Shown here one piece after another: positions 41,501 to 50,133 of a stretch of 64,000 nucleotides of DNA (the stretch's first letter is position 1; every line of letters starts with the position of its first letter). The stretch is taken from contig NZ_JAGINU010000001.1 in NCBI RefSeq assembly GCF_017876315.1, positions 1,674,001 through 1,738,000 on the forward strand. The letters run 5' to 3'. Both the position numbers and the translations under genes were made by a program. Origin of the DNA: Pseudonocardia parietis. Lineage in GTDB: Bacteria > Actinomycetota > Actinomycetes > Mycobacteriales > Pseudonocardiaceae. A model generated the notes under the pieces. That model did no database searches. It had not been told where the DNA came from and was given only the letters and a program-made list of their open reading frames with translations.

Positions 41501-43173
41501 GTACCCAGCATCCCGTCCACCTCGGACCGCAGCGCGGCGAGCCGCTCTCCCGCCCGCTCCCGGGACGCGGGCACCAGCGCGACGTCGCCGGTGGGCGGCT
41601 CGACGACCTCCAGGTACGCCTTGAGCTTCGGTTCGGTCCCGGACGGCCGGATCACCACGCGGACACCCTCGCGGCGCAGCCGCAGCACGTCCGGCGCCGG
41701 GCGGTCGGTCGACCAGCCCGCCGGCGGAGCGTCGCGCAGCCGCCGCACCGCGGCGTCCCGGGCGGCCGGGTCCAGCCTCAGCGAGATCGGCTCGGTCAGG
41801 TGCACCCCGAACTCCGCGGCCAGCTCGTCGAGCCGCTGCGGCACCGACGACCCGGCCGCCGCCAGCCCACGCACCAGGTCCGCGGCGACGACGGCGGCGG
41901 AGATCCCGTCCTTGTCGAGCACCCCGTCCGGGTCGACGCAGAGCCCGATCGCCTCCTCGTACCCGAAGACGAGCCCGGCACCGGCCCGCACGATCCACTT
42001 GAAGCCGGTCAGCGTCTCGGCGAACCGGGCGCCGAGGCCGTCGGCGACCCGGCCCAGCATCGACGACGACACGACCGTGGTGGCGACCAGCGCCGGTGCG
42101 TCGTCGCCGCGGTCGGCGCCGTGAGCACCGTTCACCAGCACGTAGTGCCCCAGCAGGACGCCGGTCTCGTCGCCGGAGAGCATCCGCCAGGACCCGTCCG
42201 CGGCCGGGACGCCGATCGCGCACCGGTCGGCGTCCGGGTCCAGCGCGATCGCCACGTCCGCCCCGCACGACGCGGCCAGCTCGAGGAGCGAGTCGGTTGC
42301 GCCGGGCTCCTCCGGGTTCGGGAACGCGACGGTCGGGAAGTCCGGGTCGGGCCGGGCCTGGGACGCCACGACGTGGACGTCGTGCACACCGGTCCGCGCC
42401 AGCGCCGCCGTGGCCAGGGCCCCGCCGACGCCGTGCATCGGCGTCAGCGCCACCCGCGGCGCCGGACCGCGCAGCGAGCGGGGCAGGGTCGCGATCCGGT
42501 CCAGGTAGGCCTCGGTGACGTCCACCGGGTCGGGCGGCGCCCCGAGCGGGACCGACACCGCGGCCGGGGCGGCGGTGATCGCGGCCTCGATGCCGGCGTC
42601 GTCCGGCGGGACGATCTGCGCGCCCCCTGCTCCGTCCCGCGCCGCCCCGTCGCCGAGGTAGACCTTGTAGCCGTTGTCGGCGGGCGGGTTGTGCGATGCG
42701 GTCACCGCGATCCCGGCGACCGCGCCCAGGTGCCGGACGGCGAACGCGACCAGCGGCGTCGGCACCGGGCCGTCGAGCAGGGCGACGCCGAACCCGGCCC
42801 CGGTGAGCACCCGCGCCGTGGTCTCGGCGAACGCGGCCGAGCCGTGCCGCGCGTCTCGCCCCACCACGACGGTCCCGGTGCCCGCCCCCTGTGCGTGGAG
42901 CCAGGCGGCCAGGCCTGCGGTCGCCCGGGTCACCACGGCCACGTTCATCCCGGCCGGGCCCGCCCGCACCCGGCCGCGCAGGCCGGCGGTGCCGAACCGC
43001 AACGGCCCGGACATCCGGTCGGAGAGGTCGGCCGCCGCCTGCGCTGCACCCCCGTCTGCACCGCCCGCCATCGCCGTCGCCAGGACGCGCTGCAGCTCGC
43101 TGCGGGTAGCCGGGTCGGGGTCGTCGGCGATCCACCGCATCGCCGCGTCACGCAGCTCCGGCGACAGGACCAT
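41497..43173 (-). CDS. pmmB: Phosphohexo/pentomutase (PmmB-like)
   Basis: An alpha-D-phosphohexomutase superfamily enzyme of 558 residues. The phosphoserine loop is TASHNP (Ser160), the Mg loop is DPDADR (near 305), the sugar loop is GYEEAIG, and the phosphate-binding loop is RPSGTEPKLKAY near the C terminus. All four sites are intact. Length and the LRFGTAGLRG start place it in the PGM2/phosphopentomutase-like branch. Its ATG overlaps the deoD stop by one base (TGATG), so it most likely interconverts (deoxy)ribose 1- and 5-phosphates made by the phosphorylases. The pmmB name follows the M. tuberculosis neighbour. Confidence 0.9.
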   Translation of the reverse strand: MVLSPELRDAAMRWIADDPDPATRSELQRVLATAMAGGADGGAAQAAADLSDRMSGPLRFGTAGLRGRVRAGPAGMNVAVVTRATAGLAAWLHAQGAGTGTVVVGRDARHGSAAFAETTARVLTGAGFGVALLDGPVPTPLVAFAVRHLGAVAGIAVTASHNPPADNGYKVYLGDGAARDGAGGAQIVPPDDAGIEAAITAAPAAVSVPLGAPPDPVDVTEAYLDRIATLPRSLRGPAPRVALTPMHGVGGALATAALARTGVHDVHVVASQARPDPDFPTVAFPNPEEPGATDSLLELAASCGADVAIALDPDADRCAIGVPAADGSWRMLSGDETGVLLGHYVLVNGAHGADRGDDAPALVATTVVSSSMLGRVADGLGARFAETLTGFKWIVRAGAGLVFGYEEAIGLCVDPDGVLDKDGISAAVVAADLVRGLAAAGSSVPQRLDELAAEFGVHLTEPISLRLDPAARDAAVRRLRDAPPAGWSTDRPAPDVLRLRREGVRVVIRPSGTEPKLKAYLEVVEPPTGDVALVPASRERAGERLAALRSEVDGMLGT

Positions 43174-43967
43174 CAGACCCGGGCGATCAGGTCGCGCAGC
43201 AGCTCGCCCGTCCGGCTCGCCGCCGCCCGGCCCGCCTCGAGGACCTCCCGGTGGTCCAGCGGCTGCCCGGACAGCCCGGCCGCCAGGTTGGTGACCAGCG
43301 AGACCCCGGCGACCTCGAGGCCCTCGGCGCGCGCGGCGATGGTCTCCATGACCGTCGACATGCCGACCAGGTCGGCGCCGAACCCGCGCAGCATCCGGAT
43401 CTCGGCCGGCGTCTCGAAGTGCGGACCGGGCAGGCCGGCGTAGACCCCCTCGACCAGCGACGGGTCCAGCTCGCGGGCCAGCGCCCGCAGCCGCGGGGAG
43501 TAGGCGTCGGTGAGGTCGACGAAGTTCGCGCCCTCCAGCGGCGAACGGGCCAGCAGGTTGAGGTGGTCGGAGATCAGCACCGGCTGCCCGATCGACAGCC
43601 CCTCGGTGATCCCGCCCGCGGCGTTGGTGAGGACGATCGTGCGCACCCCGGCGGCGGCCGCCGCCCGGACCCCGTGCACGACCGGCTCGACGCCGTGGCC
43701 CTCGTAGAGGTGGACGCGGCCGAGCAGCACCAGCACCCGCTTCCCGTCGATGCTCAGCGAGCGGACGGTGCCGCCGTGCCCGACGGCGGACGGCGGGACG
43801 AACCCCGGCAGCTCGGACATCGGGATCTCGGCGTCCGCCGGGCCGAGCACGTCGGCGGCGGGACGCCAGCCCGAGCCGAGCACCAGCGCGACGTCGTGGG
43901 TGCCGGCACCGGTGCGGCGGGCGAGCTCGGCGGCGGAGTCCTCGGCGAGCGTCGGAGGGGCGGACAT
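43173..43967 (-). CDS. deoD: Purine nucleoside phosphorylase
   Basis: Cleaves inosine, guanosine and deoxy forms to base and (deoxy)ribose 1-phosphate. The 264-residue trimeric PNP (PunA) family is shown by [48 protein letters not shown] and [17 protein letters not shown], with [20 protein letters not shown] at the end. It is not related by sequence to hexameric E. coli DeoD; the symbol follows mycobacterial usage. The start is ATG at 43967, 40 bases after the kinase gene on the same strand. It heads the deoD-pmmB-flavodoxin overlapping set. Confidence 0.95.
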   Translation of the reverse strand: MSAPPTLAEDSAAELARRTGAGTHDVALVLGSGWRPAADVLGPADAEIPMSELPGFVPPSAVGHGGTVRSLSIDGKRVLVLLGRVHLYEGHGVEPVVHGVRAAAAAGVRTIVLTNAAGGITEGLSIGQPVLISDHLNLLARSPLEGANFVDLTDAYSPRLRALARELDPSLVEGVYAGLPGPHFETPAEIRMLRGFGADLVGMSTVMETIAARAEGLEVAGVSLVTNLAAGLSGQPLDHREVLEAGRAAASRTGELLRDLIARV

Positions 43968-44007
43968 GCCGATCAGCCTAGTGGCGGATCCGGCGCGGCC
44001 CGCAGGC

Positions 44008-45729
44008 TCAGCTCGCGGTGCTCCGGAACCCCGACGCGACCGCCTCGAACAGCCCGTCGGCGGCGCTCTCGGACTGCCCGGCCGGTGAGGTCAGCTGCAG
44101 CACCCACACGCCGTCCGGCCCCCGGCCGGGGACGATCCGCATGAGCGTGCGGCGTTCCTGCGGGCCGCTCGTCGTGGTCAGCTCGACCTGGCTGCTGCCG
44201 TCCGGCCGCGGCTGGACGGGCTCGGCGGCGACGGTGTCGACGCCCAGCGCGTCCGGGGTCAGCGCCTCGGTCACCGCGGGGACGGACGCCGCCGCCCGCA
44301 CCGACAGCTCCTGCCTGCCGTCCGGACTGATGAACCGGACCACCGCCGAGCCGTCCTGGGCGGGGGAGCGGTACTGCGTCCAGTCCTGCGGGACGGCGAC
44401 CGAGAACCCGAGCGGGTCCGGGTGCGCAATCCGCGGGGTGCGTTCGGTCGCGACCGTGACGGTGCTCAGCGCCTCCTGCCCGGACAGCACACGGACGCCG
44501 GTGAACCCGGCCAGCGCGCCCAGCAGCACGAGCAGCGCCCCGCCGAGCACCAGCGGGACCCCGCCGAGCACCCCGGTGAGGCCACCGGTACCGGTCGCGG
44601 CGCGCGCCTCGGCGCGGGCCGGTTGCGGCCGGGCGGCCGCGGGGCGTGGCGGTGCGGCCCGGGGTGGTTCCGGCGGCGCTGCGGCGCCGGGCCCCGCCGG
44701 GATCGCGCCCGGCTCGGCCGCGAGCGGCGCCCCGCCGCGCGCCGGGGAGCCGCCGCTGCTCTGCGCGGCCGGCATCCGCTGCGAGGCCTGCGGGCGCTGT
44801 GCGGGCTGCGGGCCGGAGGGCGCGGTCGGCGCGGGGACCCGGGCCATGATGGTCGGGACGTCCGGGGATCCGGGAAAGATCGGGTCGTCGGGGTCCACGA
44901 GCAGCGGGCGCAGCCGGGTGCGGACCTCGTCCAGCGGCATCCGGCCGGAGGGCTCCTTCACCATCAGGCCGCTGATCACCTCGGCGAGCGGGCCGCTCAC
45001 CGGGGGAGTGGGCACCGGGCCGTCGACGACCTCGGTGATCGTCTTGACCGGGTCGCCGTCGACGTCGTACGGCGGGCGGCCCGCGACGGCGGCGAACAGC
45101 GTGGCGCCCAGCCCCCACAGGTCCGCGGCGGGCGTCACCGGCTGGCCGGCGGCGACCTCGGGCGCGATGTAGGCGGGCGAGCCGAGCACCAGCCCGGCCG
45201 AGGTCATCGGCGCGTCGGACTCGTTGCGGGCGATGCCGAAGTCGGTGAGCTTGATCCGGCCGTCGTTGGAGATCAGGACGTTGCCGGGCTTCACGTCGCG
45301 GTGGGTGATCCCCGCCCGGTGCGCGGCGCGCAGCGCCGCCGCCGTGCCGTAGCCGACGACACCGGCCTGCGACGCGTCCAGCCTGCCGAGCTCGGAGATG
45401 GCCGCGGCCAGGTTCTTCGACGGCACCAGCTCCATGACCACCAGCGGCTCGTTGCCGCCGGAGTCGAGGACGTCGAACACGGTGACGACGTTCGGGTGCG
45501 ACAGCCCGGCCAGGGCGCGCGCCTCGCGCATGATCCGCTCGCGGAGCTCCATCCGCTCGCCGTCCGGGATCCCGTCCTGGATCTTCAGCTCCTTGAGCGC
45601 GACCCGGCGCTGCAGGACGTCGTCGAAACCGGACCACACGGTGCCCATCGCGCCGCTGCCGAGCGGGCCGTCGACGCGGTACCGCCCGGCTATCTGGCGG
45701 CGCTGGACCTCGCCTTCGGGAACGGACAC
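44008..45729 (-). CDS. Transmembrane Ser/Thr protein kinase (PknB type)
   Basis: A canonical active kinase of 573 residues: glycine loop GSGAMGTVW (24-32), VALKEL (Lys46), [14 protein letters not shown] and SPAYIAPE. After the kinase comes a Pro/Ala/Arg-rich juxtamembrane linker of about 110 residues, one membrane helix ([20 protein letters not shown]) and an external domain of about 150 residues ([15 protein letters not shown]...), which is not PASTA repeats. The start is GTG at 45729. It lies upstream of deoD on the same strand and contrasts with the dead kinase at 12445-13269. The signal sensed is unknown. Confidence 0.92.
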   Translation of the reverse strand: MSVPEGEVQRRQIAGRYRVDGPLGSGAMGTVWSGFDDVLQRRVALKELKIQDGIPDGERMELRERIMREARALAGLSHPNVVTVFDVLDSGGNEPLVVMELVPSKNLAAAISELGRLDASQAGVVGYGTAAALRAAHRAGITHRDVKPGNVLISNDGRIKLTDFGIARNESDAPMTSAGLVLGSPAYIAPEVAAGQPVTPAADLWGLGATLFAAVAGRPPYDVDGDPVKTITEVVDGPVPTPPVSGPLAEVISGLMVKEPSGRMPLDEVRTRLRPLLVDPDDPIFPGSPDVPTIMARVPAPTAPSGPQPAQRPQASQRMPAAQSSGGSPARGGAPLAAEPGAIPAGPGAAAPPEPPRAAPPRPAAARPQPARAEARAATGTGGLTGVLGGVPLVLGGALLVLLGALAGFTGVRVLSGQEALSTVTVATERTPRIAHPDPLGFSVAVPQDWTQYRSPAQDGSAVVRFISPDGRQELSVRAAASVPAVTEALTPDALGVDTVAAEPVQPRPDGSSQVELTTTSGPQERRTLMRIVPGRGPDGVWVLQLTSPAGQSESAADGLFEAVASGFRSTAS

Positions 45730-46155
45730 GCCCGCGATTGTCCCATCGCGTCCGGACCGGCCTGCCTGGACACCACCTGTCACACCGCGTTCCGGCCGGT
45801 CACGGTGCGTCACGCCGGTGGTTCGTGCGGCACGCCGGACGGCACCGGCCGCGCCGACGGGGCCGCTGCGTCACGGTGCGGTGACGACGAGGACGCGACC
45901 GGAACTCCGAACCACCGGTGAACGGCGAGGACGTCCGTTCGTCGCGCTCCCGCCCGCCCGCTCGTCAGATCCGGCGAACCCGCTGGCAGCACCCTGCCGA
46001 CCCCTCGCCGCCCCGATCCGCGAACCGACGATTTCGACTGGAACACCGCCGGACGGGTGAGGACCATTCTTGGGGTACGGGCCCTTCGGAACGGCTGCGC
46101 AACGGCAGTCGACCGCCGCACGGGGGCCCGGCGTTTTCCGGATGAGGAGGACAAG
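45730..46155. other. Divergent intergenic region, kinase/amidohydrolase
   Basis: 426 bases with no supported gene. The kinase and amidohydrolase promoters must both lie here. A less G/C-rich stretch gaccattcttggggtacg at 46061-46078 could hold the rightward promoter. No palindrome was noticed. Confidence 0.6.
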
Positions 46156-47400
46156 GTGACTGCGCTGCAGACCCGCACCGAGCTCCCCGAGATCATCGAT
46201 CTCTCCGTCGACGACCTCGGTGCCGGCACGGGCCCGGCCTGGCTGGAATCGTGGATGCAGGCGCACAAGGGCGAGATCGTCAGCTGGCGCCGCGCGATCC
46301 ACGCTCAGCCGGAGCTGGCCCGCCGCGAGTACCTCACGACGGCCCGGGTGTCGGAGACGCTGCTGCGGGCCGGTCTCGAGCCGCGCACGCTGGCCGGCGG
46401 CACCGGTGTGGTGTGCGACATCGGCCACGGCGAGCCGCTGGTGGCGTTGCGCGCCGACATGGACGCCCTGCCCCTGCAGGAGCAGACCGGCCTGGGGTTC
46501 GCCTCCGCGGTGCCCGGCGTGATGCACGCCTGCGGGCACGACGCGCACACGGCGATGCTGCTCGGCGCGGCGCTGGCGCTGAACTCGGCGCCCTCGCTGC
46601 CCGGCCGGGTCCGGCTGGTGTTCCAGCCGGCCGAGGAGGTGCAGCCGGGCGGGGCGCTCGACGTCATCGAGCAGGGCGTGATGGAGGGCGTGCAGCGGAT
46701 CTTCGCGCTGCACTGCGACCCGCGTCTCGAGGTCGGTCGTCTGGGCACCCGCGTCGGGCCGATCACGTCGGCCTGCGACCTGATCGAGGTCCGGCTGACC
46801 TCGCCGGGCGGGCACACGTCCCGCCCGCACCTGACCGCGGACCTGGTCCAGGCGCTCGGCCTGATCACCACCCAGGTCCCGCTGCTGCTGACCCGGCACG
46901 TCGACCCGCGTTCGGGCACCGTCCTGACCTGGGGTGCGGTGCACGCCGGCGACGCGGCCAACGCCATCCCGCAGTCCGGGCTGGTGCGCGGCACGCTGCG
47001 CACGGCCGACCACGCGACCTGGACCGAGCTCGAGGAGAAGCTGCGCGCGCTGGTCGCGTCGGTGCTGGCCCCGACCGGCGTCGGGTACGTGCTCGACCAC
47101 GTCCGCGGCGTCCCGCCGGTGGTCAACGAGGACGCCTCCACCGGCCTGCTGCGCGACGCCGCGACGACCGTCGGCGGCGAGGCGGCCGACGCGAGCACCG
47201 AGCAGTCCTCCGGCGGTGAGGACTTCGCCTGGTACCTGGAGCACGCGCCGGGGGCGATGGCCCGGCTGGGCGTCTGGCCGGGCAGCGGCCCGCATCGCGA
47301 TCTCCACCAGCCGACGTTCGACCTGGACGAGCGGGCACTGCCGTTCGGATCCCGGGTGCTGGTGCACGCGGCCCTGGCCGCGCTGGCGCAGGACGCCTGA
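46156..47400 (+). CDS. M20-family amidohydrolase (AmiA1-like)
   Basis: A binuclear metallo-hydrolase of the M20D (hippurate hydrolase/IAA-amino acid hydrolase) group, 414 residues. The metal ligands are in VALRADMDALPL (Asp101 or Asp103), HACGHDAH (Cys126, His128), FQPAEEVQPGG (Glu160-161), HCDPRL and the final GGEDFAWYLE. The start is GTG at 46156 with GAGGAGG 5 bases upstream. It splits N-acyl amino acids or related amides; the natural substrate is unknown. It matches the position of amiA1/amiB1 (Rv3305c-Rv3306c) beside deoD in M. tuberculosis, where two copies exist; only one is here. Confidence 0.92.
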   Translation: MTALQTRTELPEIIDLSVDDLGAGTGPAWLESWMQAHKGEIVSWRRAIHAQPELARREYLTTARVSETLLRAGLEPRTLAGGTGVVCDIGHGEPLVALRADMDALPLQEQTGLGFASAVPGVMHACGHDAHTAMLLGAALALNSAPSLPGRVRLVFQPAEEVQPGGALDVIEQGVMEGVQRIFALHCDPRLEVGRLGTRVGPITSACDLIEVRLTSPGGHTSRPHLTADLVQALGLITTQVPLLLTRHVDPRSGTVLTWGAVHAGDAANAIPQSGLVRGTLRTADHATWTELEEKLRALVASVLAPTGVGYVLDHVRGVPPVVNEDASTGLLRDAATTVGGEAADASTEQSSGGEDFAWYLEHAPGAMARLGVWPGSGPHRDLHQPTFDLDERALPFGSRVLVHAALAALAQDA

Positions 47401-47405
47401 GCGGG

Positions 47406-47864
47406 TCAGCCCCCGGGGGAGGACTTGCGGCTCGGCCTGCTGCGCAGCTCGTTGACGTAGTCGACGGGCGCGCCGGCGGTCTCGGCGGCGTCGGCGAGCA
47501 CCCCGAGGTAGCGGGCCGACGGCTCACCGCCCTCGTAGGCGTTCAGCACGTAGACGAAGGCGAGCACGCTGCCGTCCAGCGTGGCGACCCGCAGGCGCAG
47601 CTTCTTGTGCATCCCGAGCTCGCCGCCTTCCCAGCGGTCGAGCACCTTCTCATCGTGTTCGGGGACGTCGTAGAGCACCACGAAGACCTGCGAGCCCGGA
47701 TCCTCCACCACGGTGGAGAGCGCGCCCTCCCAGGTGTAGTCCTCGCCGCCGAACGTCAGCCGCCAGCCCTGGAGCCACCCGGTCCCGGCCATCGGCGAGT
47801 GCGGGGCGCGCTCCTTCATCTGCTCGGGGTCCATGTTCGACCCGTACGCGGCATACAGCGGCAC
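47406..47864 (-). CDS. Gamma-glutamylcyclotransferase-like protein
   Basis: A 152-residue protein of the GGCT/AIG2-like fold. YAAYGSNMDPEQM carries the YGSN phosphate/anion loop, GWRLTFGGED and VLYDVPEHDEKVLDRWEG follow, and Glu in the last segment is the likely catalytic acid. It may act on gamma-glutamyl amines or be a non-enzymatic relative. The start is GTG at 47864. It is convergent with the amidohydrolase (5-base gap) and divergent from lpdA across 145 bases. The same neighbour occurs in mycobacteria (Rv3304). Confidence 0.85.
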   Translation of the reverse strand: MPLYAAYGSNMDPEQMKERAPHSPMAGTGWLQGWRLTFGGEDYTWEGALSTVVEDPGSQVFVVLYDVPEHDEKVLDRWEGGELGMHKKLRLRVATLDGSVLAFVYVLNAYEGGEPSARYLGVLADAAETAGAPVDYVNELRSRPSRKSSPGG

Positions 47865-48009
47865 GTGAGCAGCGTAATGGCCGCCGGTTCGGCGCTTCGA
47901 CCCGCCCGGTCGAAAGAATCGGACACGCGTACTGTGAGCGCCGTCGACGTCGGTGGGCGAGGCCGCTCACCGGCCACCCACCACCGACTTCCTCAGGGGG
48001 AACCTTCCC

Positions 48010-49413
48010 GTGACCCGCATCCTCATCATGGGCGGCGGACCGGCCGGGTACGAGGCCGCGCTCGTCGCGGCCCAGCACGGCAGCGAGGTGACCGTCGTCG
48101 AGCGGGACGGGATGGGCGGCGCCTGTGTCGTCTACGACTGCGTCCCGTCGAAGACCTTCATCTCCTCCGCGGGCGTCCGCGTCGACCTGCACCGGGCCGA
48201 GGACCTGGGGGTCCTCGTCGACCGCGGCAACACGGCCGTCGACCTGCCCACGGTCAACCAGCGTGTCCGGTCCCTCGCGCTGGCCCAGTCGGCAGACGTG
48301 CGTGCCCGCCTGGAGAACGAGGGCGTCCGGATCGTCCCCGGCACCGCCCAGTTCGCCGGCCCGGCCGCGTCCCGTGCGGCGCACGAGATCACGGTCACGC
48401 ACGCCGACGGCACCGTCGAGGACATCGTCGCCGACGTCGTGCTGGTCGCCACCGGCGCGACCCCGCGGGTGCTGGACTTCGCCCGGCCGGACGGTGACCG
48501 CGTCCTGGACTGGCGCCAGCTCTACGACCTCGACGAGCTGCCCGAGCACCTGGTCGTCGTCGGGTCGGGGGTGACCGGCGCCGAGTTCTGCTCCGCCTAC
48601 GTCGAGCTGGGCTGCCGGGTGACCCTGGTGTCCAGCCGGGACCGGGTGCTGCCGCACGAGGACGCCGACGCGGCCGCCGTGCTGGAGGAGGTCTTCGCCG
48701 AACGCGGGGTGGAGATCCTGCCGAACGCCCGCGCCGACAAGGTCGAGAACACCGGCGACGGTGTCCTGGTGACGCTGGCCGACGGCCGCACCGTGTCCGG
48801 GTCGCACGCGCTGATGACCGTCGGGTCCGTACCGAACACCGGTGACCTGGGCCTGGAGAAGATCGGCATCGAGACCGACCGGGGCGGGTTCGTCCCGGTC
48901 GACAAGGTCTCGCGGACCTCCGAGCCGGGGGTCTACGCCGCGGGTGACTGCACCGGCGTGCTGATGCTCGCCTCGGTCGCGGCGATGCAGGGCCGGATCG
49001 CGATGTGGCACGCGCTCGGCGAGGGCGTGGCGCCGATCCGGCTGCGCACCGTCGCGGCGAACGTCTTCACCCGGCCGGAGATCGCGACCGTCGGGATCAG
49101 CCAGCAGGCGATCGACTCCGGCGAGGTCCCCGCGCGGACGGTCATGCTCCCGCTCTCGACGAACCCGCGGGCGAAGATGCGCGGGCTGCGGCGCGGGTTC
49201 GTGAAGCTGTTCTGCCGCCCGGCGTCCGGCTCGGTCATCGGCGGTGTGGTGGTGGCACCGGTCGCCAGCGAGCTCATCCTGCCGATCGCGATGGCCGTCC
49301 AGAACGGGCTGAGCGTGGACGACCTGGCACACACCTTCTCGGTCTACCCGTCGCTCTCCGGGTCGATCACCGAGGCCGGGCGCCAGCTGATGCAGCACTC
49401 CGACCTGGACTGA
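48010..49413 (+). CDS. lpdA: NAD(P)H quinone reductase, LpdA type
   Basis: A flavoprotein of the pyridine nucleotide-disulfide reductase family, 467 residues. It has the FAD motif GGGPAGYEAALVAA, an active-site stretch GGACVVYDCVPSKTF (Cys39 and Cys44), the NAD(P) motif VVVGSGVTGAEFCSAY and YAAGDCTG. The C-terminal dimer interface has YPSLSGS where true lipoamide dehydrogenases have HPTxxE, so the catalytic His-Glu pair is absent, as in mycobacterial LpdA, which reduces quinones rather than lipoamide. The start is GTG at 48010. The retained CxxxxC is notable. Confidence 0.9.
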   Translation: MTRILIMGGGPAGYEAALVAAQHGSEVTVVERDGMGGACVVYDCVPSKTFISSAGVRVDLHRAEDLGVLVDRGNTAVDLPTVNQRVRSLALAQSADVRARLENEGVRIVPGTAQFAGPAASRAAHEITVTHADGTVEDIVADVVLVATGATPRVLDFARPDGDRVLDWRQLYDLDELPEHLVVVGSGVTGAEFCSAYVELGCRVTLVSSRDRVLPHEDADAAAVLEEVFAERGVEILPNARADKVENTGDGVLVTLADGRTVSGSHALMTVGSVPNTGDLGLEKIGIETDRGGFVPVDKVSRTSEPGVYAAGDCTGVLMLASVAAMQGRIAMWHALGEGVAPIRLRTVAANVFTRPEIATVGISQQAIDSGEVPARTVMLPLSTNPRAKMRGLRRGFVKLFCRPASGSVIGGVVVAPVASELILPIAMAVQNGLSVDDLAHTFSVYPSLSGSITEAGRQLMQHSDLD

Positions 49414-49456
49414 CTGTGAGGCCGGGACGTCCCGCGCCGGCCCGCCTCCCGGGTCG

Positions 49457-50035
49457 TCACGGGGCGTCCAGGATCTTCACCAGGGCGCGCAGGCCGTCGA
49501 GTACCTCGGCCGCGGTGGGAGCGTTCTCCGGGTCGCTGAGGCACTGGACCAGCACACCCGACATCAGCGCCGACTGGATCATCCCGAGCGTGCGCGCGGA
49601 GGGGTCGGAGACCTCGTCCTCCGGTATGCCCTCCAGGATTCCGGCGTTCCCGCGGCGTCCGTGGGCGATGCCCTCCGCCAGGGGCCCGCGCAGTTCGGGC
49701 CGCCGCTGCGCCTGCATGAACAGCTCCACGGACGCCAGCCACAGGTGCGGCTGGTCGCGGAAGCCTTCGAGAAGGCTCTCCCACCACCGGGTGTAGCCCT
49801 GCGCCGCGGAGTCGCCGTCCTCGGTGACCAGCGCGCGTCCCGTGCTGGAGCCGCCCTCGTCGAGGAGGGCGAAGAGCGCCTGGTTGAGCAGCGCTTCCCG
49901 CGATCCGTAGTGGTAGCCGATGGCGGCCATGCTGACGCCTGCCGCGGTGGCGATGTCCCGCACGCTGGTGCGGTCGTAGCCCTTCTCCCGCAGGCATTCC
50001 CTGGCGCCGGTGAGCAGATCTTCGCGGTTGCCCAT
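49457..50035 (-). CDS. TetR-family repressor
   Basis: A 192-residue regulator. The helix-turn-helix is within TSVRDIATAAGVSMAAIGYHYGSREALLNQALFALL (residues 23-58), the standard TetR_N pattern; the C-terminal ligand domain starts near GRALVTEDG and continues EGFRDQPHLWLASVELFMQAQR. The start is ATG at 50035. It is divergent from the carboxylesterase at 50134, with repeated CGATCGCC-type sites in the 98-base gap, so it very likely controls both genes. The inducer is unknown; an ester or its product is plausible. Confidence 0.92.
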   Translation of the reverse strand: MGNREDLLTGARECLREKGYDRTSVRDIATAAGVSMAAIGYHYGSREALLNQALFALLDEGGSSTGRALVTEDGDSAAQGYTRWWESLLEGFRDQPHLWLASVELFMQAQRRPELRGPLAEGIAHGRRGNAGILEGIPEDEVSDPSARTLGMIQSALMSGVLVQCLSDPENAPTAAEVLDGLRALVKILDAP

Positions 50036-50059
50036 GCGTCGCAGCGTACCTCCGGGTTG

Positions 50060-50109
50060 GCGCGATCGCCTAGAGCGGTCGCCTCAGGCAATCGCATTGC
50101 GCGATCGCC
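50060..50109. promoter_or_regulatory. Probable TetR operators between tetR and carboxylesterase
   Basis: The 11-base word gcgcgatcgcc occurs at 50060-50070 and 50099-50109; each contains the palindrome gcgatcgc. Related half-sites cggtcgcc and gcaatcgc lie between. The spacing of 39 bases suggests cooperative binding over both promoters. Confidence 0.65.
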
Positions 50110-50133
50110 CAAATCGCCTCTACCGTCCCCGAC

